A DNA stretch of 5,409 nt from Bifidobacterium breve (GTDB lineage: Bacteria; Actinomycetota; Actinomycetes; Mycobacteriales; Mycobacteriaceae), in assembly GCA_943331415.1 (NCBI GenBank), contig CALQLM010000119.1, positions 1 through 5,409 on the forward strand, written 5' to 3'. Each line of letters opens with the position of its first letter. The stretch's first letter is position 1. The notes below the pieces were generated by a model that saw only the letters and a list, made by a program, of their open reading frames with translations, had not been told where the DNA came from and did no database searches. This document shows, one piece after another, positions 1 to 5,186 of the stretch. The position numbers and the translations under genes are program-made.

Positions 1-1186
1 CAGCCGGGTTGTAGCGGAATGTGGATGCACCCGTGGGCGGCGCCGCGGACTCGAGACGTCCGCCGGCCTGCAGATAGAGGGCTTTCGTCGTGGTGGCCGG
101 CGGCCATTCCGGCAGATCCACCCAACCGCTGCGGGTTCGGCCGGTGATGAACACTCTGACCGGCGCCGCGCGCGGGGTGGTCGGCTTCCCGGCCAGGTGG
201 GTGTCGAGCCAGGCGAGGGTCTCGGTGGCAGCGGTGCCCGCTGCGGTGGTCACCATCTGATCGTGGGTCCACGGCCCGATCGTCAACGCCACGTCGACAC
301 CGCGACCGCGAAGATGCCGATATTGGGTGAGGGTCTGGTCGAGGAAGATGTCCTGCCATCCGCTCAATAGCAGCACCGGCACCGTGGCGCGTTCCAGCGC
401 GGAGGTCATGCGTAAGTCTTTCCAGAACGGATCGTCACTATCGGGACGTTCGACCCAGGACTCGAACCACGGCGAGCCATTACCCAGTAGCGTGCGGGCA
501 GCACCACCCAGCGGCACGCCGTGCACCGCCCCGGCCAGACGGCGCGCGGCACGAAACTGGAAGGCAACCCGTCGAATTGGATGCGATTCCTGATTGGCGA
601 CCATATCCGACCAGCCGAGGAGATCGCCGAGTGCGAAAGAGCCTGTTCCCCAGGATGATTCGTGGAGATCGTGCGGTCCCACGGTGACGATGGCGGCAAC
701 TAGTTCCGGTGGTGGATCCGACATCAGTGCCCACTGCGTGTAGCCGAGATAAGACAGTCCGAGGGTGGCGAAGGTACCGGTAAACCACGCTTGCTCGCGC
801 AACCAGGCCACGGTATCGGCGGCATCAGCGGCCTCGTTGATCATCGGTTCGAAACGTCCACCAGAGCCGAATGTGCCGCGAACGCTCTGGAACACCACGT
901 GGTAGCCGCGGGCGGCGTAAATCTGCGCGTAGATGATCGAGAAGGGAAACGCCCGGCCGTAGGGCCCGCGCACCAGGATCGTGCCCCGCGGGCTGGCCGT
1001 GGTCGGCACATAGTGGTCGGCGATCAACTCCACGCCGTCGCGCATGCGCACGCGCAGGCCGCGGTGCACCCGGTAGGGGGTTGTGGCCGGCGGGAGGCGC
1101 AGGACGCGGTTTGCCGCGCGATCGATCAACCGGGGCCTCGCCACGCCGTTCAGGATAAGCAGCAGCCCGCGCCAGTAGGCTGACAC
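1..1186 (-). CDS. CocE/NonD-family serine hydrolase (Rv2800-like), C-terminus cut off by window edge
   Basis: Reading the minus strand from GTG at 1186-1184 gives 395 uninterrupted codons that run off the left edge, so perhaps 150-200 C-terminal residues are missing relative to the usual 550-600. The product begins MSAYWRGLLLILNGVARPRL. The alpha/beta-hydrolase domain of the X-Pro dipeptidyl-peptidase S15/CocE type is clear: VRGPYGR (72-78, oxyanion tyrosine Y76 in the RxPY position), SVRGTFGSGGRFEP (101-114), nucleophile elbow GLSYLG with Ser145, acid SGWQD with Asp279, and WTHD with His308. The spacing of this triad matches CocE. The C-terminal jelly-roll (PepX_C) domain begins near residue 340 and is incomplete. 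Family members hydrolyse esters or amides; the substrate here cannot be told. The N-terminus has a short hydrophobic patch (LLLILNGVA) but no convincing signal peptide. The gene is divergent from pptH with three bases between the two start codons. It uses a TTA leucine codon (L258) and several CTA/TTG codons, rare in this GC-rich background. No Shine-Dalgarno sequence or clear TANNNT box was found for it, so the exact start is less certain than the family. Confidence 0.9.
   Translation of the reverse strand, partial: MSAYWRGLLLILNGVARPRLIDRAANRVLRLPPATTPYRVHRGLRVRMRDGVELIADHYVPTTASPRGTILVRGPYGRAFPFSIIYAQIYAARGYHVVFQSVRGTFGSGGRFEPMINEAADAADTVAWLREQAWFTGTFATLGLSYLGYTQWALMSDPPPELVAAIVTVGPHDLHESSWGTGSFALGDLLGWSDMVANQESHPIRRVAFQFRAARRLAGAVHGVPLGGAARTLLGNGSPWFESWVERPDSDDPFWKDLRMTSALERATVPVLLLSGWQDIFLDQTLTQYRHLRGRGVDVALTIGPWTHDQMVTTAAGTAATETLAWLDTHLAGKPTTPRAAPVRVFITGRTRSGWVDLPEWPPATTTKALYLQAGGRLESAAPPTGASTFRYNPA
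1176..1181 (+). promoter_or_regulatory. Candidate -10 box (TAGGCT) for the pptH-pptT-truB operon
   Basis: TAGGCT fits the mycobacterial TANNNT -10 consensus and ends eight bases before the GTG of pptH. That places the transcription start at or next to the start codon. There is no good Shine-Dalgarno sequence in front of pptH, so a leaderless message is likely. The box lies inside codons 2-4 of the divergent hydrolase gene. No convincing -35 element is visible. The identical hexamer is found upstream of rpsO. Confidence 0.45.
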
Positions 1187-1189
1187 GTT

Positions 1190-2125
1190 GTGGCTGCAAC
1201 GCTCTGGGCGATCAGTGACCTGCATACGGGTCATTCCGGCAATAAGCCGGTCACCGAGTCGCTCTACCCGGCGACTCCGGAGGACTGGCTCATCGTTGCC
1301 GGCGACGTCGCTGAGCGCACCGACGACATCCGCTGGTCACTGGATCTGCTGCGGCGACGTTTCGCCAAAGTCATCTGGGTGCCGGGAAACCACGAACTGT
1401 GGACCACCGGGAAGGACCCGGCGCAGGTGTTCGGCCGGGCGCGCTACGACTATCTGGTTGACATGTGCGACACGCTGGGCGTGCTGACCCCGGAGCACCC
1501 GTTTCCGGTGTGGACCGATGCCGGCGGTCCGGCGACCATCGTCCCGATGTTCCTGCTCTACGACTACACCTTCCTTCCGGAGGGAGCGCGCACCAAGGCC
1601 GAGGGCCTGGCCATCGCCCGGGAACGCAATGTGGTCGCGACCGATGAGTTCCTGCTCTCCAGTGAGCCTTACGCCACCCGCGACGCGTGGTGTCGGGACC
1701 GGCTGAAATACACCAGGGCGAGGCTGGAGGAACTGGACTGGATGACCCCGACAGTCCTGGTGAACCATTTCCCGTTGCGCCGCGAGCCGTGTGATGTGCT
1801 GTTCTATCCGGAGTTCGCGCTGTGGTGCGGTACGACCGAGACTGCTGACTGGCACACCCGCTATAACGCGTTGTGTGCGGTGTACGGACATCTGAACATC
1901 CCACGCACGACCTGGTACGACGGGGTGAGGTTCGAGGAGGTGTCCGTGGGCTATCCCCGAGAGTGGCGGCGACGCAAGCCCTACCGATGGCTTCGTCAGG
2001 TGCTTCCCGACCCGGACTATGCGCCCGGATACCTCAACGACTTCGGCGGTCACTTCATGATCACCCCGGAGATGCGCGAGCAGTCGGAGAAGTTCCAGGA
2101 GCGGCTGCGCAGCCGCCGCGGATGA
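1190..2125 (+). CDS. pptH: Phosphopantetheinyl hydrolase, calcineurin-like metallophosphoesterase (PptH, Rv2795c-like)
   Basis: The 311-residue product carries the metallophosphoesterase signature in order: ISDLHTGH (Asp10, His12), VAGDVAERTDD (Asp39), PGNHELW (Asn67, His68, Glu69), VNHFPLR (His193) and YGHLN (His234). These residues bind a two-metal centre. The family's final motif is normally GHxH; here the second histidine is replaced by Asn236. In M. tuberculosis the homologue lies next to pptT and removes phosphopantetheine from acyl and peptidyl carrier proteins, opposing PptT; loss of it gives resistance to a PptT inhibitor. It is a cytoplasmic enzyme with no signal peptide or membrane segment. 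GTG at 1190 is chosen because the first metal motif follows within ten residues and because upstream sequence belongs to the divergent hydrolase. Its TGA stop overlaps the ATG of pptT. The name rests on recalled similarity and context, as the fold alone would only support a generic phosphoesterase. Confidence 0.9.
   Translation: MAATLWAISDLHTGHSGNKPVTESLYPATPEDWLIVAGDVAERTDDIRWSLDLLRRRFAKVIWVPGNHELWTTGKDPAQVFGRARYDYLVDMCDTLGVLTPEHPFPVWTDAGGPATIVPMFLLYDYTFLPEGARTKAEGLAIARERNVVATDEFLLSSEPYATRDAWCRDRLKYTRARLEELDWMTPTVLVNHFPLRREPCDVLFYPEFALWCGTTETADWHTRYNALCAVYGHLNIPRTTWYDGVRFEEVSVGYPREWRRRKPYRWLRQVLPDPDYAPGYLNDFGGHFMITPEMREQSEKFQERLRSRRG
2097..2121 (+). promoter_or_regulatory. Shine-Dalgarno plus hairpin in front of pptT
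   Basis: AGGAG at 2097-2101 is the only good Shine-Dalgarno-like sequence before pptT, but it lies 20 bases from the ATG, too far for normal initiation. Between them is a perfect 16-base palindrome, GCGGCTGCGCAGCCGC (2101-2116), which in RNA can form a six-pair stem with a GCGC loop. If folded, it would bring AGGA to about five bases from the ATG. The segment also codes for the last residues of PptH (RLRSRRG). The pairing is seen in the sequence; its effect on translation is inferred. Confidence 0.4.
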
Positions 2126-2790
2126 GCGAGTTCATGCGGGCGGTACTGCCCGACAGCGCCGATCTGGTCTCCGCGGAGTTGTATGACGACCCGCCGCACC
2201 TGGCTGCACTGCCGGAGGAGGAACCGCTGATCGCCCGTTCGGTGGCCAAGCGGCGCAACGAGTTCGTCACCGTTCGACACTGTGCCCGGTTGGCAATGGA
2301 GCAACTTGGTGTTCCGCCGGCGCCGATCCTCAAGGGAGACAAAGGCGAACCGCATTGGCCCGACGGTGTCGTCGGAAGTCTCACGCACTGTGAGGGCTAC
2401 CGCGGCGCGGTCGTGGGCAGGCGGGCTACGGTGCGTTCGGTCGGTGTCGACGCCGAACCACACGGCGTGCTGCCCAAGGGTGTGCTCGATGCGATCAGTA
2501 TTCCGATCGAGCGCACGGAGATTGCCGCGCTGCCGGATGGGTTGCACTGGGACCGAATCCTGTTCTGCGCCAAAGAAGCCACTTACAAGGTCTGGTTCCC
2601 GCTGACGCAGCGGTGGCTGGGCTTCGAGGACGCCCACATCACCTTCACCGTTGATTCCGGGGGCACCGCAGGCGAGTTCGTCTCCCGGATCCTGATCGAC
2701 CCCGCCGCCCGGTCCGGTCCGCCGTTAACCGAGCTGGCCGGACGGTGGTCGGTGGCCGGCGGACTGGCCTTGACGGCGATTGTGCTGTGA
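2122..2790 (+). CDS. pptT: 4'-phosphopantetheinyl transferase, Sfp/PptT type
   Basis: The 222-residue enzyme transfers the phosphopantetheine arm of coenzyme A to a serine of carrier proteins. In mycobacteria PptT activates the type I polyketide synthases, including the mycolate-condensing Pks13, and the siderophore peptide synthetases. Visible motifs are [11 protein letters not shown] (38-48, CoA phosphate-binding arginines), [13 protein letters not shown] (70-82), SLTHC (86-90), SVGVDAEPH with the magnesium ligands Asp110 and Glu112, [14 protein letters not shown] (143-156, with Glu152) and [12 protein letters not shown] (164-175). Length is close to the 227 residues of the M. tuberculosis protein, and the core segments look nearly identical to it. 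The ATG at 2122 gives the family N-terminus; the open frame extends upstream to 1873, but that part lies inside pptH. The start overlaps the pptH stop (ATGA), pointing to coupled translation of two enzymes with opposing activities. The C-terminus ends LTAIVL as in the homologue. Confidence 0.97.
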   Translation: MSEFMRAVLPDSADLVSAELYDDPPHLAALPEEEPLIARSVAKRRNEFVTVRHCARLAMEQLGVPPAPILKGDKGEPHWPDGVVGSLTHCEGYRGAVVGRRATVRSVGVDAEPHGVLPKGVLDAISIPIERTEIAALPDGLHWDRILFCAKEATYKVWFPLTQRWLGFEDAHITFTVDSGGTAGEFVSRILIDPAARSGPPLTELAGRWSVAGGLALTAIVL

Positions 2791-3698
2791 CACCTGCTCA
2801 ACCCGGCATCGTCGTCGTCGACAAACCGGCCGGGATGACCAGCCATGACGTCGTCGGACGTTGTCGCCGGATTTTCGGCACCCGCAAGGTCGGCCACGCC
2901 GGCACCCTGGACCCGATGGCCACCGGCGTGCTGGTGATCGGTATCGAACGCGCCACCAAGATTCTCGGTCTGATCACCGCGACGTCGAAGTCCTATGCGG
3001 CCACCATCCGGCTGGGCCGGACCACCACCACCGATGACGCCGAAGGCGACGTAATTGTCGACCATTCGGCCGTACAGGTCAGCGATGACGCGATCAATGC
3101 CGGCATCGCGGTACTGCGCGGCGAGATCTCCCAACGTCCATCCGCAGTCAGTGCGATCAAGGTCGGCGGCAAGCGGGCCTATCAACTCGTTCGCGAGGGC
3201 GAAGAAGTGGACCTGGCCGCGCGCACGGTGCGCATCGATCGCTTCGATGTGCTGGCGATCCGGCGCGAGGGCCCGTTCGTCGACGTCGACGTCGAGGTGG
3301 ACTGCTCATCGGGAACCTATATCCGCGCGTTGGCCCGCGATCTCGGCTCCGGTCTTCGGGCAGATGGGCGGGAGGGTCCCAGCGTGGGCGGGCACCTGAC
3401 CGCACTGCGGCGCACCCGGGTCGGTGGGTACGGACTCGACCACGCCCGCACCCTCGAGGAACTCGCCGAGCAGGCTGTTCTGAGCTACTCCCTCGACGAG
3501 GCCTGTCTGCTGGCGTTTCCACGCCGTGAAATCACCGCCGCCGAGGCTGAGGATGCCGGTCATGGCCGCCCGCTGCCGGCTGCGGGAATCGACGGCGTCT
3601 ATGCCGCAACCGATCCGGATGGCCGGGTGATGGCGCTGCTGGCGGATACGGGCGCGCTCACCAGGTCCGTTGTGGTGATCCGCCCGGCGACGCTTTAG
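2787..3698 (+). CDS. truB: tRNA pseudouridine-55 synthase TruB
   Basis: The 303-residue enzyme isomerises uridine 55 in the T-arm of tRNAs. Motifs are [17 protein letters not shown] (7-23), [16 protein letters not shown] with catalytic Asp42 (34-49), SYAA with the conserved Tyr70, [16 protein letters not shown] (117-132) and [15 protein letters not shown] (173-187). The tail after about residue 235 is the short actinobacterial C-terminal domain. GTG at 2787 overlaps the pptT stop (GTGA) and gives an N-terminus of the family length; a longer frame beginning at 2745 would lie inside pptT. An unusual feature is about eight extra residues (within 191-199, RADGREGPS) between ARDLGSGL and VGGHL, where actinobacterial homologues I recall read straight through as LGVGGH. 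The rest of the protein is intact, so it is probably active. No good Shine-Dalgarno sequence is visible, consistent with coupling to pptT. Confidence 0.96.
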   Translation: MTPAQPGIVVVDKPAGMTSHDVVGRCRRIFGTRKVGHAGTLDPMATGVLVIGIERATKILGLITATSKSYAATIRLGRTTTTDDAEGDVIVDHSAVQVSDDAINAGIAVLRGEISQRPSAVSAIKVGGKRAYQLVREGEEVDLAARTVRIDRFDVLAIRREGPFVDVDVEVDCSSGTYIRALARDLGSGLRADGREGPSVGGHLTALRRTRVGGYGLDHARTLEELAEQAVLSYSLDEACLLAFPRREITAAEAEDAGHGRPLPAAGIDGVYAATDPDGRVMALLADTGALTRSVVVIRPATL

Positions 3699-3720
3699 CC
3701 AATCGTCACCTGATCGTTGG
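3699..3720 (+). terminator. Weak hairpin after truB, possible operon end
   Basis: Directly after the truB TAG, CCAA (3699-3702) pairs with TTGG (3717-3720), CG (3704-3705) with CG (3715-3716), and TC (3706-3707) with GA (3712-3713). This gives eight base pairs with one bulged T on each side and an ACCT loop. There is no T-rich tail, so an ordinary intrinsic terminator is doubtful. It may slow or weakly stop transcription before the ribF promoter. Confidence 0.25.
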
Positions 3721-3721
3721 A

Positions 3722-3734
3722 TTCGGTCACCGAA
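3722..3734. repeat. Inverted repeat TTCGG-TCA-CCGAA in the ribF promoter
   Basis: A perfect five-base inverted repeat with a three-base centre lies nine bases upstream of the ribF -10 box, covering the -35/spacer region. It could be an operator half-site pair, or part of the truB 3' end structure together with the preceding hairpin. Short repeats of this size arise by chance in GC-rich DNA. Confidence 0.3.
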
Positions 3735-3742
3735 CTGCGCCG

Positions 3743-3748
3743 TACGCT
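3743..3748 (+). promoter_or_regulatory. Candidate -10 box (TACGCT) of a leaderless ribF promoter
   Basis: TACGCT matches TANNNT and ends seven bases before the GTG at 3756, the spacing expected if transcription begins on the start codon itself. No Shine-Dalgarno sequence precedes that GTG, which agrees with leaderless initiation. A -35 element is not clear; TTGGAT at 3717 is 20 bases upstream and matches poorly. Confidence 0.5.
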
Positions 3749-3755
3749 TATCCCC

Positions 3756-4733
3756 GTGGAGCGCTGGCGCGGGCAGGACGAGATCCCCTCGGACTGGGGC
3801 CGTTGCGTGCTGACCATCGGGGTCTTCGACGGTGTCCACCGCGGCCACGCCGAGATCATTGCCCGGGCGGTCAAGGCGGGCCGGACGCGCGGCGTTCCGA
3901 CAGTTCTGATGACCTTCGATCCGCACCCGATGGAAGTCGTCTTCCCGGGCAGCCACCCGGCACAGCTGACGACGCTGGCGCGCCGGGCCGAGCTGGTCGA
4001 GGAACTCGGCGTGGACGTATTCCTGGTGGTGCCGTTCACGCCCGACTTCATGAAACTCACCCCGGACCGCTACATCCATGAACTACTCGTCGAGCGCCTC
4101 CATGTGGTGGAGGTGGTGGTGGGGGAGAACTTCACCGTCGGAAAGAAGGCGGCCGGAAACGTCGACACCCTCCGCAAAGCCGGTGAGCGGCTGGGATTCG
4201 CGGTCGACGGGGTGTCGCTGGTGGCTGAGAAACACCAGAGCGAGATGGTCACCTTCTCGTCCACCTACGTCCGCGCATGTGTGGACGCCGGTGACGTGGT
4301 GGCCGCCACCGAGGCCCTCGGCCGCCCGCACCGGGTCGAAGGTGTGGTGGTGCGCGGTGATGGACGCGGCAAGGGTCTGGGCTTCCCGACCGCCAACGTC
4401 GCCCCGCCGATGCACTCCGCGATTCCGGCAGACGGGGTTTACGCGGCCTGGTTCACCGTCCTGGGCCACGGATCCGGCACCGGGTCGGTGGTGCCCGGCG
4501 AGCGGCATCTGGCCGCGGTGTCGGTGGGCACCAATCCGACCTTCTCCGGACGCACCCGCACGGTGGAGGCATTCGTGCTGGACACCTCCGCTGACCTGTA
4601 TGGACAGCATGTTGCGGTGGACTTCGTGGCCCGCATCCGCGGGCAGAAGAAATTCGCCTCGGTCGACGACCTCATCGAGGCCATGGGTCGTGATACCGGC
4701 AAAGCGCGGGCCATCCTGGACGCCCAGGACTGA
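3756..4733 (+). CDS. ribF: Bifunctional riboflavin kinase / FMN adenylyltransferase (FAD synthetase)
   Basis: The 325-residue enzyme phosphorylates riboflavin to FMN and adenylates FMN to FAD in the cytoplasm. The N-terminal nucleotidyltransferase domain shows TIGVFDGVHRGH (20-31), TFDPHP (53-58), VGENFTVGKKAAG (122-134) and the SSTYVR motif (168-173). The C-terminal kinase domain shows GDGRGKGLGFPTAN (201-214), ADGVYAAW (225-232), SVGTNPTF (256-263) and the catalytic Glu271 in VEAF. GTG at 3756 gives VERWRGQDEIP, matching the start of the mycobacterial homologue. A TTG at 3717 would add 13 residues, but these overlap the candidate -10 box and are not expected in the family. The gene ends with tandem in-frame stops, TGA then TAA. 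It follows truB after 57 bases. In M. tuberculosis, as I remember, several other genes lie between truB and ribF. Confidence 0.97.
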   Translation: MERWRGQDEIPSDWGRCVLTIGVFDGVHRGHAEIIARAVKAGRTRGVPTVLMTFDPHPMEVVFPGSHPAQLTTLARRAELVEELGVDVFLVVPFTPDFMKLTPDRYIHELLVERLHVVEVVVGENFTVGKKAAGNVDTLRKAGERLGFAVDGVSLVAEKHQSEMVTFSSTYVRACVDAGDVVAATEALGRPHRVEGVVVRGDGRGKGLGFPTANVAPPMHSAIPADGVYAAWFTVLGHGSGTGSVVPGERHLAAVSVGTNPTFSGRTRTVEAFVLDTSADLYGQHVAVDFVARIRGQKKFASVDDLIEAMGRDTGKARAILDAQD

Positions 4734-4767
4734 TAAGCCGCGACCCGTGCGGTGCTCATCTCGCCGA

Positions 4768-4798
4768 TTCGCAGCCCGGGCATAGCCGCTGCTAGGCT
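4768..4798 (+). promoter_or_regulatory. Candidate rpsO promoter
   Basis: TAGGCT at 4793-4798 fits the TANNNT -10 consensus and is identical to the box in front of pptH. TTCGCA at 4768-4773 matches four of six bases of TTGACA with a 19-base spacer. Transcription would start near 4805, giving a leader of about 70 bases. The spacer contains an imperfect hairpin: GCAGC (4771-4775) pairs with GCTGC (4788-4792), with an inner GGC-ATA-GCC. Confidence 0.45.
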
Positions 4799-4804
4799 TG
4801 GCCT

Positions 4805-4875
4805 GCGTGGTGCTGCGGTTCGCGGTGGCTCACGATTCACATTCTTCGCGGACTGAAAATGATGGAGTTGTTCTC
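4805..4875 (+). promoter_or_regulatory. rpsO 5' leader with Shine-Dalgarno sequence
   Basis: About 70 bases separate the predicted start of transcription from the rpsO GTG. GGAG at 4864-4867 is a good Shine-Dalgarno sequence, eight bases before the start codon. TTCGCGG occurs twice in direct orientation (4819-4825 and 4845-4851); the CGCG cores (4821-4824 and 4847-4850) could pair across a 22-base loop. S15 represses its own mRNA through leader structures in several bacterial groups, so this leader is a candidate for such control. I cannot derive a confident fold by eye. Confidence 0.35.
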
Positions 4876-5145
4876 GTGGCGCTGACTACCGAGCAGAAAA
4901 AAGAAATCCTGGGCTCCTACGGCCTGCACGAAACCGATACCGGTTCGCCGGAAGCCCAGGTCGCGATGCTGACCAAGCGCATCTCGGATCTCACCGAGCA
5001 CCTCAAGACCCACAAGCACGACCACCACTCCCGTCGTGGCCTGCTGCTGCTGGTGGGACGGCGCCGCCGGCTGCTCAAGTACGTCGCCCAGGTCGACGTC
5101 GCCCGTTATCGCTCCCTGATTGAGCGGCTCGGTCTGCGCCGCTGA
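4876..5145 (+). CDS. rpsO: 30S ribosomal protein S15
   Basis: The 89-residue product is full length and strongly conserved. It reads [20 protein letters not shown] at the N-terminus, followed by [16 protein letters not shown] (21-36), the rRNA-binding loop [27 protein letters not shown] and the ending [14 protein letters not shown]15 binds the three-way junction of 16S rRNA early in assembly of the 30S platform. GTG at 4876 is chosen because it has a Shine-Dalgarno sequence and yields the standard N-terminus. The frame stays open upstream to 4798, but those 26 codons show no S15 homology. In most bacteria rpsO is followed by the PNPase gene (gpsI/pnp), and the structured leader that follows here suggests the same. 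Confidence 0.98.
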   Translation: MALTTEQKKEILGSYGLHETDTGSPEAQVAMLTKRISDLTEHLKTHKHDHHSRRGLLLLVGRRRRLLKYVAQVDVARYRSLIERLGLRR

Positions 5146-5156
5146 GCGGGTGCTTC

Positions 5157-5172
5157 CGGCGGGTGCCCGCCG
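5157..5172 (+). terminator. GC-rich hairpin just after rpsO
   Basis: CGGCGG (5157-5162) pairs perfectly with CCGCCG (5167-5172) around a GTGC loop, 11 bases after the rpsO stop. It lacks a T-run, so it could be a tail-less terminator, an RNA-stabilising 3' structure, or a processing site. In Streptomyces the rpsO-pnp intergenic region is known to contain an RNase III-cleaved stem-loop, but this stem alone is short for RNase III. Confidence 0.4.
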
Positions 5173-5174
5173 TG

Positions 5175-5180
5175 TAACAT
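5175..5180 (+). promoter_or_regulatory. Candidate -10 box (TAACAT) for the downstream gpsI transcript
   Basis: TAACAT fits TANNNT well and stands three bases after the GC hairpin. Transcription would begin near 5187. No convincing -35 element is present upstream. A separate promoter for the PNPase gene, in addition to read-through from rpsO, is known in Streptomyces. Confidence 0.45.
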
Positions 5181-5186
5181 AGGACC

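Noticed and set aside
406..1199. Several open frames of 97-130 codons on both strands within 327-1199
   Set aside because: They overlap the hydrolase frame, which alone has recognisable family motifs and an intact catalytic triad over 395 codons; the others are arginine-, proline- and histidine-rich shadows.
1337..2053. Minus-strand open frame of 238 codons opposite pptH
   Set aside because: It lies antisense to a gene with clear metallophosphoesterase motifs, and its product has no recognisable domain; long antisense frames are common in high-GC DNA.
1873..2121. Upstream extension of the pptT reading frame
   Set aside because: This part lies inside pptH and has no similarity to the transferase family; the ATG at 2122 gives the expected length and the ATGA overlap.
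3306..4079. Minus-strand open frame of 257 codons spanning the truB-ribF junction
   Set aside because: It is antisense to two well-supported genes and crosses the ribF promoter; the translated sequence has no family features.
4736..4755. CCGC...GCGG hairpin after ribF as a terminator
   Set aside because: Only four base pairs and no T-rich tail; too weak to list as a terminator.
4798..4875. N-terminal extension of S15 by 26 codons from a TTG
   Set aside because: S15 proteins begin with MALTxEQK, which matches GTG 4876 with a Shine-Dalgarno sequence; the extension overlaps the -10 box and leader.
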